The notes below the pieces were generated by a model. That model made no database searches. It was not told the origin of the DNA and was given only the letters and a program-made list of their open reading frames with translations. From NCBI GenBank assembly GCA_009193035.1, contig SWDT01000020.1, positions 310,001 through 374,000 of the forward strand: 64,000 bases of DNA, given 5' to 3'. Position numbers and translations under genes: made by a program. Below, one piece after another: positions 33,768-47,179 of this stretch. This DNA comes from Halicephalobus mephisto (taxonomy: Eukaryota; Nematoda; Chromadorea; Rhabditida; Panagrolaimidae). The first letter of the stretch is position 1; every line of letters starts with the position of its first letter.

Positions 33768-34981
33768 ATGACTGAGTTGGCGTCGAGACGGGTGCTGATC
33801 GTGGGATCTGTTGTTCTTCTTTATGCTTCAGTGTTATATACGATATATCAAAACTTTCCAGAACTTGAAGAGTAAGTTGATTTTTAAATTAAATTTATTT
33901 TTTAAATTCCAGAAGTGAAAGGCCGTTTTTGAAATTTCCAAGAAATCTGGATGACGCTAAAGCTTTGGGAAAAGTCCTGTCGAAATACAAGGATCAACAT
34001 TTCTATACTGTTTACGGTGGAATTGCTGCAGTTTATATCGTTTTGCAGTCGTTTGCAATTCCTGGATCGATATTTTTGACGATTCTTTCTGGATATTTAT
34101 TTCCGTTTTTTATGGCTTTAGGCTTAGTTTGCACTGTAAGTTTATTTTTAAAACAATTAAAATAATTAATTTTTGATGGAGTACTTTGAAGTTGCAGTTT
34201 CTGCAATATCTGTCGAAATTTTCATATATAACGATCAACTTCAAAGTAAAATATGGACTTGTTTGTCTCATTTATCGTAATCCAGAAGTTCCTAAGTTCA
34301 TTGGATGGAGTGTATTTCTAAAAACTAAATATAAAATCAGGATTACGAAATAACCAATATATTTAATTTTTTCTGAAAGCTTCTAAAAATTCGTTTCAGG
34401 ACAATTTTACACCAAAATTCATATATGATTTTTACAATATTATAGTTTGGTGCGAAACCACATAAGATTGCAAAATAAGCATTTCTCAAAACTGAAATTT
34501 TGGATTATTTTGGTTTTTAAAAATCTTAAATTTCTTAGAAAATTTACTTTTACAATGATGATTTCAGTGTTCTGCTTGTGGAGCTGCAGTTTGTTACTGT
34601 CTTTCTTACTTAGTTGGAAGAAAACTCGTAGCTGCGTATTTTCCAGAAAAAGTTGCTGGATGGCAACGAGAAGTTCAAAAACATCGTGAAAATCTCTTCA
34701 ATTACATCGTCGTTCTTAGAATTACGCCAGTTTTACCGAATTGGTTCATCAACATAGCTAGTCCAGTGATTGATGTTTCTGTAATTCCGTTTTTCTGGGG
34801 AACATTTGTAGGAGTGGCTCCTCCAAGTATGTTGTTCATTCAAGCTGGAACAACCCTCCAGGAAATGGTGAATGCTAATATTATGTGGTCGTGGAAGAAC
34901 GTTGTTATGATTATCGTTTCTACAATTGCTTTCCTGTTACCGGTAATCTACAGAAAGTACACGAAACCAAAAGAAGATTGA
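33768..34981 (+). CDS. TMEM41 family VTT/DedA membrane protein (lipid scramblase type)
   Basis: Exons 33768-33871, 33913-34135 and 34568-34981 give 246 residues. A first membrane segment (VLIVGSVVLLYASVLYTIY) is followed by the VTT core: FAIPGSIFLTILSGYLFPF, CYCLSYLVGRKLV, VVLRITPVLPNWFINIASP, FFWGTFVGVAPPSMLFIQAG. A last helix (VVMIIVSTIAFLLP) and a basic cytosolic tail follow. TMEM41B acts in the ER in lipid scrambling, autophagosome formation and lipoprotein export. VLRITPVLPNWFINIASP is the re-entrant-loop signature. An AATAAA signal lies about 80 bases after the stop. Genes before and after are on the same strand. Confidence 0.93.
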
Positions 34982-35364
34982 TTTGTTTTGTTTTATGGAT
35001 TTTGTCACTTTTGTAGTTGGAAATGGACCAGTCTTTCTAACGAGTATTTGGTTAATAATAATAAAACTAATAGTAGTTTTTAGGATTTTTGAAAAAAATG
35101 GTTTTCCATACCATGTTTTATTTTTTAATTTTATATATTTTCAAAGTTTTTTAAAAATATTTTTTAATTTTTTTGAGTATTTTTAAAAATACTTTTTAAT
35201 TTTTTAAATATTTTTAATTTTTTAAAATTTTTTAAATATTTTTAATGTTTTTTAAAAATATTTTAAAATTTTTTTGAGTATTTTTAATATTTTTGGATTT
35301 TTAAAATATTTTTTTGTTTTTTAAAAATTTTTTTAATATTTTTGGATTTTTTAGGATTATTCAG
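34982..35364. other. Spacer between TMEM41 and ASCC3 genes
   Basis: It contains an AATAAA at about 35059, then AT-rich low-complexity DNA (TTTTTAAATATTTTTAAT units). It ends in TATTCAG immediately before the ASCC3 ATG. Confidence 0.55.
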
Positions 35365-38300
35365 ATGGGATCGAATTTGAAAAATCTTTTTTCTTTTAAA
35401 GAACTTGTTGAACCTCAAAATTCTGAAGAAAATTCAAATGTTGAAGATGGAAATGCTACAGAATCCTCTGGACCATCATCGGCGTCTTCTGGATATTCTA
35501 TTTTTTTGAAAATGATGGAAATAATTAAAGAAAAATGTGAAAAAGATGAATCTAGAATATCATCATTGAAGGATCATTTGATTAATTTATTTTTATCAGG
35601 AAATTCGGCGGATATGATTCAAAGTGATCTTTTGGATTGTTTTGGATTTGAAAATGTCGAAATTATTGGTGAAATTCTAAAAAATAAAGAAAAAATTCTA
35701 GATGGATTATTAAATCCTATTATTCCGAAAATACCAGATGAATCTAATGTTCAACCATCATTGCCGTTGGGAAATTTCGTGGTAGAAACAAAATCTCAAG
35801 CGAAACAAAGAAAAGAAGCAAGAAAAGAGCAAAAAAAACAACAAAGAGAAATTAACAGAGTAGTGGCTAGTCTTGGAGAAATGGATAAATTGGAATATGA
35901 ATTGGCTGTGAGAGAACAGGAGAAATTACGGTAGGTTGTTTTCTACAGTATAGTATATGATTTAAAAATGAGTTGTTTTCTACAGTATCATATATGATTT
36001 AAAAATGAGTTATTTTCTACAGTATCATATATGATTTAAAAATGGGTTGTTTTCTACAGTATCATATATGATTTAAAAATGAGTTGTTTTCTACAGTTTA
36101 TTATATGATTTAAAAATGGGTTGTTTTCTACAGTTTATTATATGATTTAAAAATGAGTTGTTTTCTACAGTATCATATATAGCTTTAGAATCAGTAGTTG
36201 TTTTATAATATAGTATATAATTTTGAAAGTAGGTTACTTTTTACAGTATAGTATATAATTCTAAAAGTAAGTTGTTTTCTACAGTATGTGTAAAACTATA
36301 AGTTGTTTTTACAGTATCATATAGGTTTAAAATTATTAATTATTTCTATAGTATCGTGTGTGGTTTCGAAATTATAGATTATTTTTTGTACTCTGGTTTT
36401 TCGAATTTTTTTCAAAATACAATAGTAATGCTTACTGTAGGTGTATCTCTGACCTATGTTTAATATTGATTTTTTGAAAATTTAGTATATTCTATAGTTT
36501 TAAACTACTGGGTATGTTTTACAGATACCGTAACTTCTAAAATAGTAACTTTAAAGACGTTAGTTTAAATTGTAAAACCTACCAGGAATACGGTACTTTC
36601 CTATTACCGTATAAAAATTATAATTTTATACTTTTATAATTTCATATTTTACGGTGGTTTGAAGATTGTTGATTTTAGATTACGGTCATTGAGAGAAACT
36701 AATCCAGAACTGATGTTTGATTATCAAGGAGGACCGAGGAAGAAACTGCCACATGTTTATGATGCATTTTTGTCTTCTACAATATCGGAGATTCCATTTA
36801 GAGGAACTAAGTTATGTCTGCCTCAAGGATCGACGTTCAAGAAAAATAAACAATGGGAAGAAATCTATGTTCCTCCAACGAAACCGGATTCTGATATTGA
36901 AGTCAAGAAAGTTAAAATTAGTACTCTTGATCCTTTGGGAAAAATGGGATTTGAAGGTTTCAAAGAATTGAATACTATTCAATCGATTGTTTTTGAACAA
37001 GCTTATCATACAGCGGAAAATTTATTAATTTGTGCACCTACTGGAGCTGGTAAAACTAATATTGCAATGTTGACTGTTTTGAAAACTATAAGGGATCATT
37101 GTAAACCTGATGGAACTATAGATAAGAAAGATTTCAAGGTTAGTTTTTAAATATTTTAAATATATTTTATTATTTAATTTTTAAGTTTTATTATTTAATT
37201 TTTAAGTTTTATTATTTAATTTTTAAAGTTTTTTGATTTTTTAAAAATTTTTGACTTAATTTTATTGTTTATTTTTTTGGATTTAATTTTTTAGTTTTTT
37301 TATGTTTTTGTTTTGATTTTTTTGGGTTTAATTTTATTGATTTTTTTAGTCTTTTAAATTTGATATTTTTGAATTTAGGTTTTTTAATTATTTTTTTAGA
37401 TTATTTATATTGCTCCTATGAAAGCTTTAGCTGCTGAGATGACGGCCAATTTTTTGAAGAGATTGAATAAACTTGGATTGAAAGTGAGGGAATTGACGGG
37501 AGATACGACATTGACGAAACAAGAAATATCAGAAACTCAGATGTTGGTTTTGACTCCAGAAAAATGGGATGTTGTTACTCGAAAAGCGGGAGATGAGGAA
37601 TTGACGTCACTTGTTAGATTGTTGATTATTGATGAAGTGCATTTATTACATGATGAAAGAGGACCAGTTATTGAAACGATTGTTGCAAGAACTTTGAGGA
37701 GAATTCAAATGTCTCAACATAAGGTTAGAATTGTCGGTCTTTCTGCGACTTTGCCGAATTATATTGATGTGGCTAATTTTTTGCAAGTTGATCCGGAAAA
37801 AGGATTATTTTTTTTTGATGGAAGATTTAGACCGGTACCATTATCCCAGACTTTTATTGGAATAGGAGAAAATTTGGATAAAAGTATTCAAGGACAATCG
37901 AAATTGTATGATGAAGCATGTTACAGAAAATGTTTGGATTTTGTGAAAGAAGGACATCAAGTATTGGTTTTTGTTCATACGAGAAATGGTACATTGAAAA
38001 TTGCACAAAATTTGATTGAAATGGCTGCAAATGAAAGAAATTTAGAATGTTTTTTACCAATGAATAATACTACTAGAGAATATCTATTAGCTAAAAAACA
38101 AATACAAAATGCAAAAAATTTTGAAATAGAACATTTATTTTTAAATGGTTTTGGAATACATCATGCAGGAATGATTAGACAACATAGAACTTTAATTGAA
38201 AGAATGTTTTTAGAAGGACATATTAGAGTTTTGGCATGTACGGCAACTTTGGCATGGGGTGTGAATTTGCCTGCAGCTGCTGTTATTATTAGAGGAACGG

Positions 38301-41300
38301 AAATTTTTGATCAACAAAAAGGTGTTTTTAATGATATTGGAGTTTTGGATGTTCAACAAATTTTTGGAAGAGCAGGTAGACCACAATATGAATCTGTAGG
38401 TCATGGTGTTATTATTACGTTGAAAAATAAGATATTGAAATATGTAACAATGTTAATTAGACAAACACCGATTGAATCGCAATTTATGATGAAAATTCAT
38501 GATAATTTAAATGCGGAAATAGCGGCAGGAACAGTTTCGACAATAGATGAGGCTGTGGAATGGTTGAGATTTACGTATATGTATGTTAGAGCGAAAATTA
38601 ATCCATTTTGTTATGGAATTAATTATAATGAAATAAGAAATGATCCTAGTTTGACTGGATTTTTGAATGATTTTGTATTTCATGCTGCTAAAAAATTGGA
38701 TCAAAATAAAATGATCGTATTTGATTCAATGTAAGTTTTGAATTATTTTTGTAATTTTTAAAATTATATTTTTTTTGTAAAAGTAGTGAATTTTATAATT
38801 TAAAAAAAGTTGATTTTTTTGATTTTGAAAAATTTTAGTTTTAAAAATTGTATTTTTTGAGATTTTTAAATTTCTGTGAAAAGGAAAAAAAGTGAATTTT
38901 ATAATTAAAAAAAGTGATTTTTTTTTAAATTTTAGTTTTAAAAATTGTTTTTTTGAAATTTTTGAATTTTTGTAAAAAGTAAGAAAAATGGTAAATTTGG
39001 CAAATTACTAAAATGGACTTTTTTCTTTTACCAAACTTCTGGAATTAATGAAAATGACAAATCTGGCAAGTTGTTACCGTATTTGATGCATTTTTGAAGA
39101 AAATTTTCTAAAAATTCTGAAAAAGTTTAAATTTTTTAACATTGTTTTTAGTAATGGATATATGTCATCTACTGATTTGGGGAGGATTGCTTCACATTTC
39201 TACGTGACTTATGAAACGATTGAAACATTGAATTCGAAAGAATCAAAAGTTCAATTAACTCCGGAATCAACGGAAGATGTTGTTCTTGCGATGATATGTA
39301 AGGCTTCTGAATTTTCTCAAATTAAAGCTCGAGATACTGAAATGATGGATCTTGATGAAATTTCGTCAATGGGATCTGTGATGCAGAATAGGAATGGAAC
39401 TTTGGCAACTACTGATGGAAAAGTTAATTGTTTACTTCAAGGATATATTTCTCAAACATTTGTTGTGAATTTTGCTTTGTCGTCGGAAATGCTGTATATT
39501 GCTCAAAATGCGTCTAGAATTGCGAGATCGTATTTTGAAATCGTACTTAGGAAAGGATGGGCTTCGACGACGCATATTTGTCTTTTAATGTCGAAATGTA
39601 TTCAAAATAGAATGTGGAATTATCAAACTCCTTTGAGACAATTGGGTAATTTTTTAAAAGATGTTACAGTAAGTAAAATAGAAGGTAATAAGTTGAAATT
39701 TTATCAACTTTTTGATTTAACAGCAAAAGAATTGGGATCATTGTTTTCGACAGATGGAAATAAAATATACAACGCCTTGAGATATGTGCCAATGGTGGAA
39801 TGTGAAGCGAAAATTAAACCTGTTACTGGAACTATATTGCAAATTGAAGCGGAAATTTTGCCGAATTTTTACTGGAAAGACGAATTTCATGGTAATACGT
39901 CGATAAGATTCTGGATTTTTGTTGAAGATGTTGATGAAAATTTTATTCTTCATTTTGAACAATTATCTATTAAAAAAATGAAAGTTATTAATAAAGAAAA
40001 ACAAGTTTTTATTTTTACTATTCCTGTTAGAGATGAACAAATTAAACATCAATTTCAAATTAGAATAGCGAGTGATAATTGGGTTACAGATGACACTATT
40101 GTTCCTGTTAGTTTGTATAATTATTCAATGCCAGAGGAAATTAAACCTCATACTGATCTATTGCCACTTGATCCATTACCAATTAATGCGTTAAAAAATA
40201 AAAAATTTGAAAATTTATATAATTTTGAATTTTTTAATCCTATTCAAACACAAGTTTTTCATTGTTTGTATCATACGGATCAAAATTCATTAATTGGAGC
40301 TCCGACGTCATCTGGAAAAACGTTATGTGCTGAATTGGCGATATTTAGAATATTAAATAAAAATGAAGAAAAAAAATGCGTATATATTGCTCCTTTGAAA
40401 GCCCTTGTGAAAGAAAGAATCATAGATTGGAAAAATAAATTTGAAAAAAATCTTGGAATTTTGTAAGTTTTTATATTTAAAAAAATTTTTTTATTTAGAA
40501 ATAGAAAAATGAAATATTTAATAATTTTATAGAATTTAAATTTTTTTAAAAGTTGTTATTTTTTATTTTTGTAGTGTAATTTTATATTTTTCGAATTTTT
40601 GCTTAAAATTAAGTAAAAAATGAGAAATTTGGTAATTTTATAGACTTTTATTTTTGTTTAAATTTTTCTAATTTTTCTAATTTAAATTTAAATTTTTCTA
40701 ATTTTCTAAATTTAAATTTAAATTTTTCTAATTTTCTAAATTTTGATTTTTATTTTTCTAATTTTCTAAATTTTGATTTTTATTTTTCTAATTTTCTAAA
40801 TTTTGATTTTTATTTTTCTAATTTTCTAAATTTTGATTTTTATTTTAGAGTTGTGGAAGTTTCTGGTGACCATACTCCTGATTCTAGTGAATTGGAAAAA
40901 GCGAGATTGCTGATTACAACTCCAGAAAAATGGGACGGTATTACGAGATCGTGGGAAACAAGGAATTACGTCAAACAAGTGGATCTTGTTGTTATTGATG
41001 AAATTCATCTTTTGGGAGTTGAAAGAGGAGCAGTTTTGGAAGCAATAATAACTAGATTAAAGTTAATCGCAAAAAAAAGAGAAATTAATCATCGGCCTGT
41101 TAGAATTGTTGGATTATCGACTGCTTTGGCTAATGCTGGTGATATTGCTGAATGGTTGGATATTAAAGAAAGTGGATTGTATAATTTTAGGCCAAGTGTG
41201 AGACCTGTTCCGATTGAAGTTCATATTCAAGGATTTTCAGGACAACATTATTGTCCAAGAATGGCTCTGATGAATAAACCGGCATTTAAAGCTATTAAAC

Positions 41301-43550
41301 AATTTTCACCTTTTAAACCTAGTCTTATTTTTGTAGCTTCCAGAAGACAAACAAGAATAACAGCTTTATCGTTTGTGACGATGCTAGCGGCGGAAGAGGA
41401 TCCAAAACAATGGTTACATATGGATATGGCGGATTTGGAAAAAGAATTTTCATATATTAAAGATGAAAATTTAAAATTAACTTTGCCATTTGGAATTGGT
41501 ATACATCATGCTGGATTAAAACCAATTGAAAAATCTATTGTTGAAAAATTATTTGTAGAAAAAAAAATTCAAGTTTTAATTGCAACAGCAACTCTTGCTT
41601 GGGGAATTAATTGTCCTGCTCATTTGGTAATTATTAAAGGAACGGAATATTTTGATGGATTTAAACATAAATATATAGATTTTCCAGTGACAGATGTATT
41701 GCAAATGATTGGAAGAGCAGGTCGACCACAATATGATAATTCGGCAATTGCTGTGGTTTATGTTCAAGATGTTAAAAAAAATTTTTATAAAAGATTTTTA
41801 TATGAACCGTTTCCAGTTGAATCAAGTTTATTACAATTTTTAGGAAATCATATAAATGCAGAAATTTGTGGAGGAATGATAACGACAAAACAAGAAATAA
41901 TTGAATATATTTCTGGAACGTATTTTTATAGAAGAATTTTTGCAAATCCAGGATATTATGAAATAGAAAATAAAACTTCAGAAGGTATGACGAAATTTTT
42001 GACCGAAAAAGTGGATATGTGTGTTGATGAACTTGTTAAGTCATACTGTATTAATGTAGATGATAATGAAATTAGTCCTACTGTATACGGTAGAATTGGA
42101 TCTAATTATTACTTGGAACATTTGACTATAAGGTATTTTGTGAAAGAAATCCGATCTGGATTGGATGTTACGGAACTTTTGAGAATTTTATCTGATTGTC
42201 CGGAATATGAAGTTGTGCCTGTTAGACATAATGAAGAATTTATTCAAGAAAATTTAAACAAAATTTTGCCTATTTCATTTCCGAAAAATACAAGTTTTGA
42301 ATCTCCACATGTGAAAGTTAATCTTCTTTATCAAGCGCATTTTTGTCAATTTGAAAACTTAATTTCTGATTATATAACTGATTTGAGATCGATATTGGAT
42401 TCGTGTGTTCGTATTCTTCAAGCAATGCTAGATATATCGTTGTCGAATTTATGGCTGGATACGTCGATTAATGTGGTGATTTTGCTTCAACAAATTATTC
42501 AAGGAAGATGGTACTGGGATCATCCGCTTCTTTGTTTACCGTATTTGAAAGAACATTCTATAGAAGGTATTGGAAAATTTTTAACGATTCCGGAATTACA
42601 AGCAAAATATAATTTTGAAAAAAAATTAAATGAAGAAAAAATTAAAAATGAATTTATGAATTGTACAATTTTGGACGAATTTGAAGCGAAAAATGTGATT
42701 GAAGCTATTTCGAAATGGCCGATTTTGAAAATTTCCAAAGCGAAAATTGCGGATTTAAATGAACAAATTATTGATTTTAAAATAAATAATTTAATTAAAT
42801 TAAATCCTAAGAAAAAATATAAATTAAAATTGAAAATAGAAATGTTAGGTCCAAACAGAATGAATACTCAAGTTTATTCTCCGAGATTTCATAAAGAAAA
42901 AACAGCAAATTGGATTATTTTAATTGGAAATAAGAATGACAACAGTATTTTGGGATTTAGCAAAGTTTCGCCAATTGCTGGTTTTAAAGATGTTAGAATT
43001 GGATTTAATTCTCCAAATATGCCGTGAGTTTTTTAAAGTTTTTTTAAAATTTACTTTTTTAAGTTTTTTAAAATTTACTTTTTAAAGTTTTTTAAAAATT
43101 TACTTTTTAAAGTTTTTTTAAAATTTATTTAAAAATTTACTTTTTTAATTTTTTTTTAAATTTACTTTTTTAAGTTTTTTTAAAATTTATTTAAAAATTT
43201 ACTTTTTTAGGTTTTTTAAAATTTGCTTTTTTAAGTTTTTTAAAATTTATTTAAAAATTTACTTTTTAAAATTTTTTTAAAATTTATTTAAAGGTTTTTT
43301 TTTCGAAAATTTACTTTTTAAAGTTTTTAAAATTTGTAAAATTTATTTTTTTCAAGTTTTCAAAAATTAAATTTTTTAGGCTTTAAAATTTATTTAAAAG
43401 TTGTTTTTTAAGGTTTTAAAAATCTGTTTATCTTAAATTTCTGATTTCAGAGGTCATTACACTTTGACGGTGTTTATTCTTTCTGATTCGTACTTGGGAA
43501 TCGATCAGGAATACAGTATACCATGTGAAGTACGAATTGACCGAAATTAA
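35365..43550 (+). CDS. ASCC3 family double-cassette Ski2-like RNA/DNA helicase
   Basis: Exons 35365-35930, 36679-37138, 37400-38730, 39152-40462, 40849-43023 and 43451-43550 give 1980 residues; all phases agree. Helicase cassette 1 has APTGAGKTNIAML, DEVHLLHDERG, SATLPN, and HHAGM, followed by FGRAGRPQY. A Sec63-type domain follows. Cassette 2 has GAPTSSGKTLCAEL, DEIHLLGVERG, STALANAGD, HHAGL and IGRAGRPQY, then a second Sec63 domain. IQSIVFEQAYHTAENLLICA before Walker A is ASCC3-like, not Brr2-like. ASCC3 is the motor of the ASC-1 complex that splits collided ribosomes and helps alkylation repair. Both Walker A motifs are intact. Codons are strongly A/T-ended. Confidence 0.93.
35936..36340. 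repeat. 37-bp minisatellite with acceptor-like cores in ASCC3 intron 1
   Basis: Eight or more units of GTTGTTTTCTACAGTATCAT plus ATATGATTTAAAAATGA. Every unit contains TTTTCTACAG, a good 3' splice-site match on the coding strand. The true acceptor is at 36678. Confidence 0.9.
40640..40845. repeat. 31-bp repeat in ASCC3 intron 4
   Basis: Six units of TTTCTAATTTTCTAAATTTT with GATTTTTATT lead directly into the acceptor TATTTTAG at 40841-40848. Confidence 0.85.
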
Positions 43551-46500
43551 AGTTCCAGAAGAAATAACATCAAGTGAACCGTGTATGAGATGTCTTTCGA
43601 TCGGAAACTTTGATTATTTTGGGTATAAAAATTCACTTTTTTTTTGCTAGGTTAATCTTTGAGTATTATTTTGTCGGTAAGAAAAAAGAAGAGCAGGTGT
43701 TGAATAAATTGATTGAGATCACTTGAGGATGTCTGCTTCTGTTGGATAATCCAATTTAGATTATTGCATAACTGGCCGACAGAAGTCCAAGATAAACGAG
43801 TACATTTTTTTAGAGAAAAATGTCCTAATTTTTTTGATTTATTTTTTTTTGTAATTGATTTAAATCGATAAAAAATTTGATGTTTTTTAATTCGTCAAAA
43901 TAGATAAAATTGGTAAATATTTGGCCAGTTTTTTCTGATTTATTTTTTTTTGAAATTCGTTAAAATCAACAAAACTGGTAAAACGACCTTTTTTTCCTCA
44001 TTATTCGTTTTTGTAACTCGACAAAAATGGTGAAAATTCGAACAGTTTTTCCTGGTTTTTCTTTTTTGAAATTCTTTGAAATCAACAAAACTGGTAAAAC
44101 GACCTGTTCTTCCTGATTTGTCCTTTTTGTAATTAGGCAAAAGGGGTAAAAATTTAACCAGTTTTTCCCGGTCTGTCTTTTTTGGAGTTAGGCAAAAATG
44201 GTAAAAACTTTGTCAGTTTTTCCTAATTGATTTTTCTGTATTTCGTCGGAATCGATAAAACTGGTAAAAATCGGCTGGTTTTTCCTTGTTGAAATTTGTA
44301 TAATTGATCGAAATAGATTAAACCGGTAAAAATGCCATTCTGATTTGATTCATTGACTGTCGGTCAAGACAGAAGTGCCAAAAAAGGAATGGCATTTGCC
44401 ACAGAGCTGAGAAAGGAACAGTTTTGTCAAAAACAGTCGCCGACAAAAAAGAAGACTGATCGTTTTTTTGGTCTTTTGAGAAAAGGAAACATGGCAGAGG
44501 TTCCGCTGAGGGAATGGAATTTCGGACTTGGAATGTTGGCTTCAAAAAAGATAAATGAATTTTTTCGGTCTCGAATTTTGACAAAAAGTGAATAATTGTC
44601 AAACTTTCCCAAGACCAGTCAAATCGAAAATTGTTTCTCAACAGCAGGATATGATTTTTTATAAAAATTAATAAATATAAAAATTAAAATTTTTAATTAT
44701 GAAAGTCGATGTAAAAATTTTCGACAATTTTAGAATTTCGAAAAATTATCGGTTAATTCCAGAAAATTTTAAAAATATAACATTTTCGAAAATTTTTGAA
44801 TCTTATTTTTGGATTCTGGAGGATTCTGAAAAATGACTAAAGGCTTTCAGGAACTTTCAACATTTTCGGAAATGTTATAAGACTTTTATTTTTGGATTCT
44901 GGAGGATTCTAAGAAATGACTAAAGGTCTTCAGGAACTTCTATAACACTTTTAAATATTTCAGAATTTTATTTTTGGATTCTAGAGGATTCTAAGAAATG
45001 ACTAAAGGTCTTCAGGAACTTTCAGCATTTTCGAAAAATTCAGAATCTTATTGCCGAGTTCTGTAAGCTTCCTCAAAATCCTAAAAGTTTTCGAAACTTC
45101 TCAAAAACTCCCAATTCTACTTTTTCACAAACTTCTACAGTATCCCACTACCTAGAGAAATCACTGTTTGAGTTTTTACAGTATCCATCAGAAAGTTGAT
45201 AAATCAGGACCCGAGCTAATTAGAGAAATTATAAACAAGATCAAATTTCCCCAAGCTTACTGTAGATGGAAGAAGATCTTTGAGGAAAGTAAACATCGAA
45301 CAAGGTCGGTCAGGATTTGCATTTGTCAGACAAAAGATTCATGGAATTTATGGATCCGTGGTCAAACAGAGGGGGGCGGGATGTTTGGGGGGCAGAAAAA
45401 AAGCAATTGCCTTGAAAGGAAATTGCTGAATTGGTCATGATCGTTTTTCTCCCGCTGTTTTCTCACTTCTGTCTTCTGAAAACAGAGTCATCGATTCATC
45501 AAATACCTTCTAAATTCGTCAAACTATTTTGATATTTTAAAAAATTTCCAAAATTTGTCGGGAATTCAAATTTTGGACATTTTCTAGGATCTTCCAGAAT
45601 TCGTTCGAAACTTCTGAAGTTTTCAGAATCTTATAGAAGTTCTTAGAAATTCCTAGAATCTGTCGAGAATTCAGATTTTGAACATTTTCTAGGATTTATT
45701 TAAAATTTCTGAAATCTTTTGAAAATTTGTAAAAATTCTTAAAAATTTTCAAAATTTCCAGAATCTGTCGAGAACTCAAATTTTGGACGTTTTCTAGGAT
45801 TTATTTAAAAGTTCTGAAATCTTCTAAAAATTCGTAAAAATTCTTAGAAATTCCTAGAATCTGTCAAGAATTCAGATTTTGAACATTTTCTAGAATTTTC
45901 TAAAGTTCGTTCGAAACTTCTGAAGCCTTCAGAATCTTATAAAGTCTTAGAAAGTTCCAGAATCTGTCGAGAATTCAGATTTTGGAGATTTTTAAAATTT
46001 CGCATATTATTCTAGAAAGCAATGAAAGTTTCTAAAATCTTTTTAGAATCTTCTAAAATTTCACAGAAGCTTTCAGCAGAAGATTCTGAAACTTTTGAAA
46101 AAGCAAGTTTTTTTCGGAATTTTCTGAAAACTTCTAAAAATTTTCGAAATTTTCCAGAATCTTCCAAAGTTTCCAAAATTGAACAACTTTAAAAAATAAA
46201 TTCGAAATTTGAAAAATTTTAATTTTTATAAAAATTCGATTTTTACCGTAATTTTTATTTTTAATTCTTGTTAATTTTAAATTCCGTATTTTTCAAGTTT
46301 GAATACTTGTCAGTTCCGGAAATACTGTGAAAAATGAAAAAGACCATTCCATTCAGAAAATTACAGTATTCCTTTTGTCGGTTTTCGGACTGGCTAAATC
46401 GGGGAGGCACATTCAGCCCGAGTTGTCCATTCATCCAAACTTGTCGTTTTTATTATTTCTTTTGACAAAGCAGCTTTTCTTCCATAATTTTTCCTTACAG

Positions 46501-47179
46501 TTTTTAGAATTAGATATCTTTGGGATCTTCCAAAATCTCATAAAATCAAAAATTTCATATTTCTGGTCTCGACTGGAAAATCCCGAAAAATTCCCGTCGA
46601 GACTATTTTTCGGACTTTTCCAAAAAATTTTATTTTTATTATATTACAATTGAGAATCTTCCAAAATCTCATAAAATCAAAAATATCTCATTTCTGGTCT
46701 CGACTGGAAAGTTTCGAGAAATTCCCGTCGAGATTATTTTTCGGACTTTTCCAAAAAATTTTATTTTTATTATATTACAATTTAGAATCTTCCAAAATCT
46801 CATAAAATCAAAAATTTCATATTTCTGGTCTCGATTGGAAAATCCCGAAAAATTCCCGTCGAGACTATTTTTCAGACTTTTTAAATTTTCCTTTAAAATT
46901 AAATTTTTTCCAAAATTTAAACAAAATTTGTTTTTTCGATAATTGACCTGATTTATGAAAGACAGTAAAAATCCTGATATCGCCATCTTGCGAAAACACC
47001 ACTGATGGTATCATAAAAGACCAATTGTCCGTTTTTGGAAATGAGGTTCTTGACGGGTCGGCGTTAATTCCGCTTCTTGGAGGACAGTTTTATGACTTTT
47101 TTCAGCAGGCTTTGGTTCTAAATATTGGTCTGGCCAAATTGGATTTTTCTCAAGTACTTGATTCTTTGGCTTTCAGGAT
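43551..47179. other. Long intergenic region of tandem arrays
   Basis: 43870-44320: degenerate 60-65-bp units (ACTGGTAAAA, CAGTTTTTCC). 44780-45060: about 95-bp units with TTTTTGGATTCTGGAGGATTC. 45590-46000: about 110-bp units with TAGAATCTGTCGAGAATTCA. 46525-46890: three about 130-bp units with TCTTCCAAAATCTCATAAAA and TTCTGGTCTCGACTGGAAA. An isolated exon-like frame at 45168-45300 follows TTTTTACAG and reads KVDKSGPELIREIINK, with no partner exon found. No confident gene. Confidence 0.6.

Noticed and set aside
35365..43550. Brr2/SNRNP200 as identity of the helicase
   Set aside because: The block before Walker A (IQSIVFEQAYHTAENLLICAP) and the N-terminal region fit ASCC3 better, and the Brr2 N-terminal domain is absent.
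46327..46653. Plus-strand frame with hydrophobic segments
   Set aside because: It runs into the tandem repeat at 46525 and has no codon or splice support.
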